From the NCBI GenBank assembly GCA_964498125.1, contig CAZCGE010000082.1, forward strand, positions 1 through 53,554: DNA of 53,554 bases, in the 5' to 3' direction. Of this stretch, positions 8,188 to 16,777 are shown piece by piece (the stretch's first letter is position 1; each line of letters opens with the position of its first letter). Below the pieces are notes generated by a model. That model saw nothing but the letters and a program-made list of their open reading frames with translations. It did not search any database and was not told where the DNA came from. Source of the DNA: CAMDBL01 sp964498125. GTDB lineage: Bacteria > Pseudomonadota > Alphaproteobacteria > Rhizobiales > Hyphomicrobiaceae. The translations under genes and the position numbers were made by a program.

Positions 8188-9185
8188 TTCACCGTAATGC
8201 CCGCGGCCTTGATCAGCACGGCAAGGTCTTCGACATCTTCACGGAAGAATGCCGCAAACTGCTCGGGCGTCATGTTCATGGCCTGGTACCCGAACGATTT
8301 GAGCCGCTCCTGCATGGCTGGCGTCTGCAGTATACTGCGGGTCTCGGCATTCAAGCGCGCGACGATCGCGGGAGGAGTCTTGGCCGGCGCGAAGAACCCG
8401 ACCCAGAAATGGAACGCGGAGTCCTTGAGGCCCAACTCCGTCGACGTCGGCACGTTGGGCAAGGCCTCGGCGCGCAAACTGGAGCTGACGACGAGCGGCA
8501 CGAGCTGGCCATCGCGCACCAGGGGAAGCCCGACACTGATCGGCGGGAAGTAGAAATCGATGCGCCCGGTCAATGTTTCGGTCACCCCATCGGATGGGTT
8601 GCGGAACGGCACATGCTTGGCGTCGATGCCGGCGGAGCGCAGGAACCGCTCGGCGGCAATATGCGAGGAGCTGCCTGGACCGGCGGAAGCGAAGTTCATG
8701 GTGCCGGGCTTGGCCTTGGCCGCGGCGATGAGCTCGGCGGCAGTCTTGAAGCCCTTGCCGGGGGCCGCGACGAGAAGAGCGGGCTGCGCGCCGAGCGGGA
8801 CGACTGCGATAAAATCGGCAAACGTGTCATAAGGCCGGCGCGGCTGCACGGAGTGGTTGATCGAGAGCGTCGAGGATTGGAACAGCAGCGTGTGGCCATC
8901 CGGCTCGGCACGAGCCACGTTTGCAGTGCCGGTGACGCTGCCCGCGCCGGCGCGGTTCTCGACAATGAATGGCTGGCCGAGCCGCTGCGATAATTGCTCG
9001 AGCACCGGGCGCCCGATCGTCTCGAGAGCATTGCCGGGTCCAAATGGCACGACCACCATCACGGTCTTGGTCGGCCACGCTTGTGCAATCGCACGTTCGC
9101 CGGCCGCCGCGACCAGTGCGACCGCTAGAGCCATGGCCAGCAGCCAGTAATTCGCCACGGTGCATGCACGCTCAACCTTGGACAT
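8184..9185 (-). CDS. Bug family tripartite tricarboxylate substrate-binding protein
   Basis: This 333-residue protein has an N-terminal signal peptide (hydrophobic LLAMALAVALVAAAG, cleavage after AIA or IAQA). The mature start WPTKTVMVVVPFGPGNALETIGR is a Bug/TctC signature, with later NRAGAGSVTGTANVARAEPDGHTLLF and FASAGPGSSSHIAAERF blocks. Bug proteins bind small acids or amides in the periplasm and hand them to TctAB-type permeases or to signalling partners; no TctA or TctB gene is in the window, so this is one of the usual orphan receptors. The stop codon lies inside repeat copy A. It is divergent from the molybdenum hydroxylase gene at 9458; the 272 bases between them show no clear operator. 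Confidence 0.92.
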   Translation of the reverse strand: MSKVERACTVANYWLLAMALAVALVAAAGERAIAQAWPTKTVMVVVPFGPGNALETIGRPVLEQLSQRLGQPFIVENRAGAGSVTGTANVARAEPDGHTLLFQSSTLSINHSVQPRRPYDTFADFIAVVPLGAQPALLVAAPGKGFKTAAELIAAAKAKPGTMNFASAGPGSSSHIAAERFLRSAGIDAKHVPFRNPSDGVTETLTGRIDFYFPPISVGLPLVRDGQLVPLVVSSSLRAEALPNVPTSTELGLKDSAFHFWVGFFAPAKTPPAIVARLNAETRSILQTPAMQERLKSFGYQAMNMTPEQFAAFFREDVEDLAVLIKAAGITVN

Positions 9186-9457
9186 GAAACCCTCCCATCG
9201 CTGATGACGTCGCCTCAGCTGTTTGTGATGACCAGTCTATTGAGGTCGACCGACCATATCACGCTCCTGCCGCCTGGACGCCATGGGTGGCAAAGCCGGG
9301 CAAGGGTATGCCCCAACGTCGGCGAATTCCGCGACCATGGGGGGACGCAGGGGATCTGTGTCATCCTTCACCTGTCGGTCGCATAAGCCGCTATTTATGC
9401 CGGGAAGGGTGGGTTAAAGAGGCAACCTCAGGGGACGTGGTCGGGGAGGCAGATGCG

Positions 9458-11779
9458 ATGGATGGGGTGATGGACCATTGGGCAGGCAGGGTCGAGGACA
9501 ATGCTTTGCTGCGCGGCCAAGGCAAATTTGGCGACGATGTGCAGCCGCAGGGCACGCTGGCCGCTGTATTCGTGCGGTCGCCGCATGCTCACGCCAGGAT
9601 TGACGGCATCGATACAGGGGCAGCCAGCCGCATGCCGGGCGTGGCCGCCATCGTCACCGCCAAGGATTTGCCAAGCGCTGGCCTCAATTCCGTGACGAGC
9701 GCCATGCCGATCCACGGCTGGGAGGGCGCCAAGCCGGTCGTCCCGTACCGGCCGGTGCTGGCGGACAAGCGCGCGATGCACGTCGGGCAGCCGGTCGCGC
9801 TGGTCATCGCGGCAACTGAAGCGCAGGCTCAGGATGCGGCAGAGGTGGTGGCGGTCAACTACGCGCCGCTGGAACCTGCGATCGACACGCAGAAGGCCGC
9901 GACTGGTTCGCCGCGGGTGTGGCCGAATGCGCCGGACAATCTGGCCCTCGACTGGACGGCGCCGAACGACCCGGATGGCAGCAAGCGCAAGGCTGTCGAT
10001 GCGGCCTTTGCCGTGGCCGCGCACATCACCCGGATCAAGCTCATCAACCAGCGCATTGCCGCCGCCTCGCTCGAGCCACGGGTGGCGACCGCCAGCTACG
10101 ATCCGGCAAAGGACAAATATACGCTGCGCACCGGCACCCAGGGGGTCGCCGGCATCGCGCTGCAGACCAGCATGGCGATGAAACTGGAGGCCAGTAAGTT
10201 GCGTGTGCTGACCGATGATGTCGGCGGCGGTTTCGGCATGAAGGCCTCGGGCTATCCCGAATATGTCGCGTTGTTGATGGCAGCCAAAGCCGTCGGCCGG
10301 CCAGTGCACTGGTCCTCGACCCGCTCCGAGGCGTTCATCAGCGACAACCAGGCGCGCGACATGATCTTTGACGCGGAGCTGGCGCTCGACAAGACCGGCC
10401 GCATCCTGGCGATGCGCATCGACGTGCTGGCCAATCTGGGGGCTTTCCTGACGGGCGTGGCGTTGTACTGCAACACCATTCACCTGTCCGGATGCCTGCC
10501 GATCGTCTACGACATCCCCAACATCGCCATGCGATCGAAGGGCATCTTCACGAACGAGGTGCCGGTCGGGCCTTATCGGGGTGCTGGACGCCCGGAGATC
10601 AATTATCTCGTCGAACGACTGATCGACAAGGCGGCGCGAGAGATGCGGATCGATCCCGCCGAGATTCGTCGCCGCAACCTGATCAAACCGTCGCAGATGC
10701 CGTACACGACGTTTGTCGGCGGCATCTTCGACAGCGGCGATTTCCCCGGCGCCTTCGAGAAGGCCGTGGCGGCGGCCGACTACACGGGTTTCGCCGCGCG
10801 CAGGGTGGACTCGCAGGCGCGCGGCAAGCTGCGTGGCATCGGCATCGGCTGTTTTCTGGAAATTTCGGGTGCAATCCTACAGGAAGCCGCCGCCATCAAA
10901 TTCCCCGGTGGTGGCATCATCCACGCCAGCATCGGCGCATCGCCGCAAGGCCAAGGCCACTTGACGGTGTTCGCCAGGCTGGTCGCGGACCGGCTCGGCC
11001 TGCCCGCGTCCGCGGTCGAGATTCAATGCGGGGATTCCGACCGCGATACGCCTGGTATGGGTGCGGTGGCCTCGCGCTCGGCCATGCTGGTGGGCAGCGC
11101 GCTGGCGGTGACCGCGGATCAGGTCATCGCCAAGGGCAAGGCTGCTGCGGCTGTTCTGCTGCAAGCAAATCCGGCCGAGGTCAGCTACGCGCGTGGAGAA
11201 TTCGCGATTGCGGGCAGCGGTCGGAAGATTTCGCTGTTCGACGTCGCGGCACGGTCGCCTGAGCTGGTCGGGCAGGGCGCGATCAAGGAGACGCTCGACA
11301 CCAAGGGCGAGGTCCGCACCGGCCCGTCCTATCCCAACGGCTGTCACGTCGCGGAGGTGGAGATTGATCCCGAGACCGGCGAGACGCAGGTTGTCCGCTA
11401 CACTGCTGTCGGCGATTGCGGCAATATCCTCGATACCATGATCCTCGAGGCGCAGGTGCATGGCGGCGTGGCGCAGGGCCTCGGCCAGGCGCTGCTGGAG
11501 CAGATGGTCTACGATCCGGAGAGCGGCCAAGTGTTGACCGGCTCGTTCATGGACTACGCCATGCCGCGCGCCGTGGACATGCCGCACATGAGCGTGCTGC
11601 ATCACGGCGTTGCCTGCACGACGAATCCAATCGGAGTGAAGGGCGTCGGCGAATCCGGGACGACCGCGGCGCCGAGTGCATTGGTCAATGCGGTGATCGA
11701 TGCGCTGCCAGCCGGCGCAGCCGCGCACATCGACATGCCGATGACGCCGGAGAAAGTATGGCGCGCCCTGCGGACGTGA
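9458..11779 (+). CDS. Xanthine dehydrogenase-family molybdopterin-binding subunit (CoxL-like)
   Basis: This is the large subunit of a molybdenum hydroxylase, 773 residues. Order: an N-terminal a/b hammerhead domain (LLRGQGKFGDDV, FVRSPHAHARI, VVAVNYAPLEPAID), then the Moco domains with DDVGGGFGMK, the active-site loop VPVGPYRGAGRPE (form II-like, no Cys of CO dehydrogenase), SPQGQGHLTVFA, and the catalytic Glu in GVKGVGESG. Such subunits hydroxylate aromatic heterocycles or aldehydes. The FAD (CoxM) and iron-sulfur (CoxS) partners are not adjacent, which is unusual. ATG 9458 follows GGGGAGG by about nine bases. The next genes (dienelactone hydrolase, ThDP enzyme) suggest a ring-degradation operon; substrate not known. 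Confidence 0.9.
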   Translation: MDGVMDHWAGRVEDNALLRGQGKFGDDVQPQGTLAAVFVRSPHAHARIDGIDTGAASRMPGVAAIVTAKDLPSAGLNSVTSAMPIHGWEGAKPVVPYRPVLADKRAMHVGQPVALVIAATEAQAQDAAEVVAVNYAPLEPAIDTQKAATGSPRVWPNAPDNLALDWTAPNDPDGSKRKAVDAAFAVAAHITRIKLINQRIAAASLEPRVATASYDPAKDKYTLRTGTQGVAGIALQTSMAMKLEASKLRVLTDDVGGGFGMKASGYPEYVALLMAAKAVGRPVHWSSTRSEAFISDNQARDMIFDAELALDKTGRILAMRIDVLANLGAFLTGVALYCNTIHLSGCLPIVYDIPNIAMRSKGIFTNEVPVGPYRGAGRPEINYLVERLIDKAAREMRIDPAEIRRRNLIKPSQMPYTTFVGGIFDSGDFPGAFEKAVAAADYTGFAARRVDSQARGKLRGIGIGCFLEISGAILQEAAAIKFPGGGIIHASIGASPQGQGHLTVFARLVADRLGLPASAVEIQCGDSDRDTPGMGAVASRSAMLVGSALAVTADQVIAKGKAAAAVLLQANPAEVSYARGEFAIAGSGRKISLFDVAARSPELVGQGAIKETLDTKGEVRTGPSYPNGCHVAEVEIDPETGETQVVRYTAVGDCGNILDTMILEAQVHGGVAQGLGQALLEQMVYDPESGQVLTGSFMDYAMPRAVDMPHMSVLHHGVACTTNPIGVKGVGESGTTAAPSALVNAVIDALPAGAAAHIDMPMTPEKVWRALRT

Positions 11780-11849
11780 TGTCGCGTGTAAGCCTCGTGA
11801 CGGACACGGCCCGGTTCGCGTAGTCTGCCGGCATGAGGAGAGCCCACCC

Positions 11850-12587
11850 ATGATCGAGCAGACGCTGGATATCGCCACCAAGGATGGTGCGATGGAGACG
11901 TTCATTTGCCAGCCGGAACGTGGCGCGCACCCCGCTGTGCTGTTGCTGATGGACGCACCGGGTATCCGCGAGGAGTTGCGTGACATGGCGCGGCGGCTGG
12001 CGACGATCGGCTACGTCGTGCTGCTGCCCAATCTCTATTACCGCGCCGGCCGGGATACGCTCTACGGGCCCGACGTGCTGGAGAAGGGCAGTGCCGAGCA
12101 ACAGCGCATGCGTGCGGTCAGAACCAAGATGACCATTCCGCCGGTGATGGATGATGTCGCGGCGATGCTCACCTTTGTCGATGCCCTGCCCGGCGTGAAG
12201 CATGGATCGGTCGGTGCGCACGGCTACTGCATGAGCGGGCCTTATGCCCTGGCCGCCGCGGCGCGCTATCCCGACCGAATCGCTGCCGCAGCCTCGTTCT
12301 ATGGCACATGGCTGGTCAGCGACGCGGTGGAGAGCCCGCATCTGTCGCTGGGCAAGATCAGGGGCGAGGTGCACATCGCCTGCGCCGAGATCGATGAGCT
12401 GGCGCCGCTGCCCATGGTCGAGGAACTGCGCGGCCTGTTCGAGCGGGCCGGTTGCCCCGGCGAGCTCGAAATCTATCCCGGCGTGCATCACGGCTTCGCC
12501 TTCCCGCAGCGCAAGATCTACGACAAGCCGGCCGCCGAGCGGCATTGGGAGCGGCTGATCGCGCTGTATCGCCGGCGGTTGGGATAA
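11850..12587 (+). CDS. Dienelactone hydrolase family protein
   Basis: The protein (245 residues) is an alpha/beta hydrolase of the dienelactone hydrolase family, cytoplasmic. The nucleophile is Cys in GAHGYCMSGPYAL (G-x-C-x-G, about residue 130), and the catalytic His is in GVHHGFAFPQRK near residue 213; the acid is probably Asp in CAEIDELAP. The early MDAPGIREELRDMARRLATIGY block is also typical. GAGGAGAG lies seven bases upstream of the ATG. It starts 70 bases after the molybdenum hydroxylase gene in the same direction. The family opens lactone rings in aromatic degradation, but many members have other ester substrates. Confidence 0.9.
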   Translation: MIEQTLDIATKDGAMETFICQPERGAHPAVLLLMDAPGIREELRDMARRLATIGYVVLLPNLYYRAGRDTLYGPDVLEKGSAEQQRMRAVRTKMTIPPVMDDVAAMLTFVDALPGVKHGSVGAHGYCMSGPYALAAAARYPDRIAAAASFYGTWLVSDAVESPHLSLGKIRGEVHIACAEIDELAPLPMVEELRGLFERAGCPGELEIYPGVHHGFAFPQRKIYDKPAAERHWERLIALYRRRLG

Positions 12588-12703
12588 GGCACTGGCCCCC
12601 CTCGAGGCCGACCGCACCAACTGCCAGTTGACGCCGGCGCGCACATCGGGCTTCGTAACCGGCGACTAACAAGGCAACCGCCATCACACCAAAAGGCCGC
12701 CCC

Positions 12704-13231
12704 GTGACGTCCACACCCCATCCCTGGTCCGACGATGTGTTCCGCGAGATCAAGGCGCGCGACATCAAGACAGTCTGCACCATTCCCGACGGCGGGTTGA
12801 TCAAGCTGATCAACCTGGTCAAGGCCGAACGTGACATGCGGCTGGTGACGCTGACAACCGAGGAGGAAGGCGTCGGCATCACCACCGGCAGCTGGCTCGG
12901 CGGCGAACGCGCGATGCTCGCCATGCAATCCTCTGGTGTCGGCAATTGCATCAATGCGCTTGGCCTGCCGACGGCGTTTCGCACGCCCTGCCTGATGTTG
13001 GTGACGATGCGCGGCATCTGGGGCGAATTCAATCCCTGGCAGCTGCAGATGGGTCATGGCACCCGGCCGGCGCTGGAAGCCGTCGGCGTGCGCTGTTTCC
13101 CCGTCGAGCATGCCAGCGAGGTTGGCGAAACCTTCGCAGCGGCCGCCGATCTCGCGTTCCATGGGCGGCTGTCGGCCGCCGTCCTCGTCAGCCAGCGCAT
13201 CATCGGCGCCAAGGGGTTTGGCCAGAAATGA
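12704..13231 (+). CDS. ThDP-dependent decarboxylase, alpha (Pyr) subunit
   Basis: The 175-residue protein corresponds to the N-terminal pyrimidine-binding domain of ThDP enzymes, as in sulfopyruvate (ComD) and phosphonopyruvate decarboxylases. The cofactor-activating Glu is in LTTEEEGVGITTGSWLGG; MQSSGVGNCINAL follows as in that family. The start is GTG 12704; no in-frame ATG gives a full domain, and the ribosome site (AAAAGG) is weak. The stop overlaps the next start by four bases (ATGA), so the two halves are made together. The exact 2-oxoacid is unknown. Confidence 0.85.
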   Translation: MTSTPHPWSDDVFREIKARDIKTVCTIPDGGLIKLINLVKAERDMRLVTLTTEEEGVGITTGSWLGGERAMLAMQSSGVGNCINALGLPTAFRTPCLMLVTMRGIWGEFNPWQLQMGHGTRPALEAVGVRCFPVEHASEVGETFAAAADLAFHGRLSAAVLVSQRIIGAKGFGQK

Positions 13232-13839
13232 GTACGACAGCAACGCCCGCCTCGCAGCGGTCCAACAAGATTTCACGCCGGTCCTTCGTCGCCAACCTGC
13301 TGGCGAAGCGCAATGGGGCGTTGATCGTGCCCGGACTGGGCAGTCCGACGTGGGACACCTTCGCGGCTGGTGACAGTCCCGAGTATCTCTACTCCTGGGG
13401 CGGCATGGGCCTGGCCGTGCCGACCGCGCTCGGCATCGCGCTGGCCCAGCCGAAGCGTCGCGTCACCTGCATCACCGGCGATGGCGAGATCATGATGGGC
13501 ATCGGCACGCTGGCCGTGGTGGCGGACCAGGCGCCGCGCAATCTGTCGATCCTGGTGCTCGACAACGAGAGTTTTGGCGAGACCGGCCGGCAGACCGGCC
13601 TGACGGCCAATAAAACCGACATCGCGGCCGTGGCGCGCGGTTTCGGCATCGCCGACACAATGACCGTGCGCGACGACGGCGAGATCGCTAGCCTGGCTGA
13701 ATTCCTATTCGTGCGCCCTGGGCCAGTGCTGGTGGTGGCCAAGATTGCGCTGACCGACGATCCCTGGCAACTGCCGGAGAAGGATGGCGCGGCAATCGGC
13801 CGGCGCTTCAGGATCGCTTTGGGTCTCGATCAGACTTGA
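13228..13839 (+). CDS. ThDP-dependent decarboxylase, beta (PP) subunit
   Basis: This 203-residue protein is the diphosphate-binding half that pairs with the preceding gene. YLYSWGGMGLAVPTALGIALA precedes the ThDP motif GDGEIMMGIGTL (GDG, about residue 83) which ends at the metal-binding Asn in VLDNESFGETGRQTG. Split subunits of this size resemble ComDE sulfopyruvate decarboxylase, although the Mo hydroxylase and dienelactone hydrolase upstream suggest a benzoylformate-like or other ring-derived acid. ATG 13228 overlaps the alpha stop; the frame before it belongs to the alpha gene. Confidence 0.85.
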   Translation: MSTTATPASQRSNKISRRSFVANLLAKRNGALIVPGLGSPTWDTFAAGDSPEYLYSWGGMGLAVPTALGIALAQPKRRVTCITGDGEIMMGIGTLAVVADQAPRNLSILVLDNESFGETGRQTGLTANKTDIAAVARGFGIADTMTVRDDGEIASLAEFLFVRPGPVLVVAKIALTDDPWQLPEKDGAAIGRRFRIALGLDQT

Positions 13840-13937
13840 GCGCCTGAATCGGGAATTATATACTTGGCGTAGGTCGGCTTGAGTTGGACGTTGGTTCGCG
13901 CGATGATCAGCGCTCCCTATGATTCACCGAGGCCCCC

Positions 13938-15650
13938 GTGGATGAGCTTGCGCTAAGGAATTTCCTGCTTGCGACGTACCCGAAAGAGGATGAGGCGTGC
14001 GAGTGGAAAGAGTTTAAGAACCTAAAGCACGCTGCAACCGGCAGTGCAGGAAATGATATCGCTAGCTACGTTTCGGCAATTGCAAACATGAACGGCGGCC
14101 ACTTGGTCATTGGCGTCGAAGACGCAACACTTAAAATCGTCGGCATCCAAAATAAGTACAACTTCACGACTGAAAGCATCAAATCTCGGCTCGTTCTGTT
14201 CTGCGCAAACATCAACTCCGAGGGGTTCCGGGTATCGTCCTTCATTGCGTCAGATACAGGCAAAGAAGTGTGGGTGTTCCACATTCCAAAGCACCGTCCA
14301 CGCCTTGCCGTATACGCCCACGGCAGGGCGTGGCAGCGGGTCGGTGAGTCGCTTGCCGGTTTGCGAGAGGAACGGCTGCTGGTGATATTGGCGGAGCCAA
14401 TTGCCGCCGCGGATTGGACTGCACGAATTGTGGATGGCGCGTCAATCTCCGATCTGGATGACGATGCAATATCTACCGCACGCGATAAATTCAAAGAAAA
14501 GAACGCCAGTCAGTCGTGGAAAGATGAAGTGGACGGCTGGGACATTGGCATGTTCTTGGATAAAGCAAAGATCACCACCCATGGGAAGATAACTCGCGCG
14601 GCAATTTTGCTGCTTGGAAAGCCAGAGTCCGTCCATTTCTTGAGTCCGCATCCTGCGCAGATCACTTGGAAGTTGCTAGGCGAAGACCAAAGCTACGAAC
14701 ATTTCGGGCCGCCGTTCATCAGGACAACTACCGATGTGCTTAAGCGCATCAGAAATGTGCCGCAGCGGCTGTTTCCGAACAACCAACTGCTGGCTATTGA
14801 GATACAAAAATATGATACTCCCACAATACTCGAGGCATTGCACAACTGCTTAGCGCATCAGGACTACGACCGCCCGGAACGAATACTTGTAACGGAAAAG
14901 CCCGATAGATTGACGTTTGAGAACGCGGGATCTTTCATTGAAGGCAAGGCGGAAGACTACTTCAGAGGCACTATCACGCCGCGCACCTATAGGAACCGCT
15001 GGCTCGCAGACGCTATGGTCGAAATTAAGATGATCGACACGATGGGTTTCGGCATTTCGCGCATGACAAAGTCTCAGCGTAAACGATTCCTGCCGCTCCC
15101 AGATTACAGCAGCACGACGGCGACAGCGGTAGTTTTGGAAGTATTGGGGCGGCCCATTGATGAGAGGTATACTCAGCTCCTACTTGATCGGCAGGACCTT
15201 GATATTGATACGGTGATACTGCTAGATCGAGTGCAGAAAAAGCTGCCCATCACTGATGCGGCTATTGCCAGATTGAGAAGAGACGAACTGATCGAGGGAC
15301 GAAAGCCAAATTTCCACGTTTCAGCGTCGGTAGCGGCTGCCACGGAAACGCAGGCGAGCTACACTCGCAAAAAAGGGGTGAGCAATGAACAGTTGAGGCA
15401 TTTTGTTGTTGCTCACATCAAGAAGTTCGGCGGCACATCACGCGATCAACTTGAGGCACTTATCATTCCAATGCTACCCGCCGAACAGACGGACAAACAG
15501 AAGCGTGATAAGGTAAAAAATCTTCTATCGGAGATGCGTCGAGATGGCATAGTCGTGCCGGATAAGCCTACAAGGGGGGCGGTTTGGAGCCTCCTTGATG
15601 AGGCACCAGCCAAAACGTCTAGCGTTGCAAAGACTAGACGTTTGAAGTGA
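13938..15650 (+). CDS. AlbA_2 / RecG-like ATP-binding protein, probably acquired
   Basis: The protein has 570 residues. An N-terminal AlbA_2 (Schlafen-like) DNA- or nucleotide-binding domain (about 15-135) contains EWKEFKNL, ASYVSAIANMNGGHLVIGVED and VWVFHIPKH. A GHKL-type ATPase segment follows (ILEALHNCLAHQDYDR, about residue 295, then FENAGSF), then a winged-helix-like C-terminus. Such proteins occur as regulators and in phage-defence islands, but the job of this one is unknown. The gene is clearly AT-richer than its neighbours and uses codons rare around it (AAA, ATA, TTG), pointing to transfer. Start is GTG 13938, with GAGG a few bases upstream; the first in-frame ATG would cut the AlbA_2 core. 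Repeats lie at its 3' end. Confidence 0.85.
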   Translation: MDELALRNFLLATYPKEDEACEWKEFKNLKHAATGSAGNDIASYVSAIANMNGGHLVIGVEDATLKIVGIQNKYNFTTESIKSRLVLFCANINSEGFRVSSFIASDTGKEVWVFHIPKHRPRLAVYAHGRAWQRVGESLAGLREERLLVILAEPIAAADWTARIVDGASISDLDDDAISTARDKFKEKNASQSWKDEVDGWDIGMFLDKAKITTHGKITRAAILLLGKPESVHFLSPHPAQITWKLLGEDQSYEHFGPPFIRTTTDVLKRIRNVPQRLFPNNQLLAIEIQKYDTPTILEALHNCLAHQDYDRPERILVTEKPDRLTFENAGSFIEGKAEDYFRGTITPRTYRNRWLADAMVEIKMIDTMGFGISRMTKSQRKRFLPLPDYSSTTATAVVLEVLGRPIDERYTQLLLDRQDLDIDTVILLDRVQKKLPITDAAIARLRRDELIEGRKPNFHVSASVAAATETQASYTRKKGVSNEQLRHFVVAHIKKFGGTSRDQLEALIIPMLPAEQTDKQKRDKVKNLLSEMRRDGIVVPDKPTRGAVWSLLDEAPAKTSSVAKTRRLK

Positions 15651-15751
15651 TGGAATTAGACGTTTGCACCGCCGCGTGTCATGAAAACCAACGCCAAAAC
15701 AAATGGTTGCGTGCGTAGACGGCTCGTCGAGTTAGACAGTTTTAGACGTTT
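15613..15751. repeat. Cluster of TAGACGTTT sites after the AlbA_2 gene
   Basis: AAACGTCTAG (15613-15622) and CTAGACGTTT (15634-15643) form a perfect inverted pair at the 3' end of the coding sequence; TTAGACGTTT recurs at 15656-15665 and 15742-15751. The last is followed by an imperfect tandem repeat with GCT(G/A)TGCGA cores (about 15768-15815). It lies in the AT-rich stretch between the AlbA_2 gene and the next host-like gene. It may be a protein-binding cluster or the scar of an insertion. Confidence 0.6.
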
Positions 15752-15906
15752 TGCAATGGCAAAGTAGCTGTGCGATGACACTTCAAAATGGCTATGCGAC
15801 GGAAGTTGAATGGTTGACTGAGGCATGTGCCGCAAACGTCTTGCCAAGGTGGTAGTAGACAAAGCCGTCGTCGGTCATCAGATGCGACCAGGGATCGACC
15901 CGATCC

Positions 15907-16680
15907 ATGACCTTGCAGAGCATTGGCTTCACCTTTGCGAATGCCGCGGATTTTCGCAAAACCGTCGAACGGCTGGCCGGCGAGGCACCCGAGCGGCTGG
16001 CCTGCCCCTTCGGAGACTACGCCATCTGGCGCTCGAGGAGCGGCGCGGAACTGTGGTTTCATCTGGCTGCACCGGAGGGCTCGTCGCAAGAGCGGGAAAT
16101 TGCAGGGTTGACGCCGTTTTTTGAAGGCCGCAGCGAGGTGCCCCTGTCGCAATTGCGGCGGCTGCAGCCGCCCGACGACACTGCATTTGAATGCAGCTTG
16201 AGTGCGTGCGTGCTCGCCGATGGCGGCGACGGCGGCCAGTTTCCAATCATTTTCGATGTCGTCGATGCCGCCGTCTGGCCGGCGTCGCGACTGCCGCAAA
16301 AGACCACGGCGCGCCTCACCGGGTTCGCGAGTGCACTGGCTCACTATGCGTCCGAGGCCGATTTCATTGCGGCCAATGCGGGTCGTGCCGGCGTGACGGC
16401 ACAAGCGTTTCTACCGGCCGGATTGGCGGCTGCCGCGACCGCCAATGGCGAGAGGGATGCGGCGATGGCGCTGTCCTCGACAGCCTGCATCCGTGGCCGG
16501 GTCATCGAGCACGCCCGCTTGCGCAATGAAGCAACCGGGCAGGCTTTCTCCTGGTTGTTTGTCGAAAGCTGCAGCGCGCGCGTTGATATCGTCGCGGACC
16601 CAGATCTCGTGCGCGGACCGATCACCCCAGGCGCGACGGTGGACGTGACCTGCTGGCTGGTCGGCCGTATCCTCGATTGA
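15907..16680 (+). CDS. Conserved hypothetical protein (function not recognised)
   Basis: This protein has 257 residues. I do not recognise the family. It has no signal peptide or membrane segment. The N-terminus (MTLQSIGFTFANAADFRKTVERLAG) and AIWRSRSGAELWFHL resemble a glyoxalase-like half; the middle is Ala-rich; the C-terminus (ACIRGRVIEHARLRNEATG to VDVTCWLVGRI) looks like a small beta barrel of the OB type. Codon use is that of the host genes, unlike the gene before it. The ATG has only a weak upstream GGGATCG. A strong terminator follows 21 bases after the stop. Confidence 0.75.
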   Translation: MTLQSIGFTFANAADFRKTVERLAGEAPERLACPFGDYAIWRSRSGAELWFHLAAPEGSSQEREIAGLTPFFEGRSEVPLSQLRRLQPPDDTAFECSLSACVLADGGDGGQFPIIFDVVDAAVWPASRLPQKTTARLTGFASALAHYASEADFIAANAGRAGVTAQAFLPAGLAAAATANGERDAAMALSSTACIRGRVIEHARLRNEATGQAFSWLFVESCSARVDIVADPDLVRGPITPGATVDVTCWLVGRILD

Positions 16681-16701
16681 TCGCTGAGATCACCGGCATT
16701 A

Positions 16702-16739
16702 AAAATAACCTCGGATCATGTGCGATCCGAGGTTATTTT
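16702..16739. terminator. Bidirectional hairpin terminator
   Basis: A perfect 16-base stem AAAATAACCTCGGATC / GATCCGAGGTTATTTT encloses the loop ATGTGC. Both arms end in A/T runs, so it can stop transcription from the hypothetical gene on the plus strand and from the convergent NYN gene (stop at 16778) on the minus strand. Confidence 0.92.
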
Positions 16740-16777
16740 GCATGCTGCAAGCCCGCGCGCTGTCGCGGCGGCGGCTC

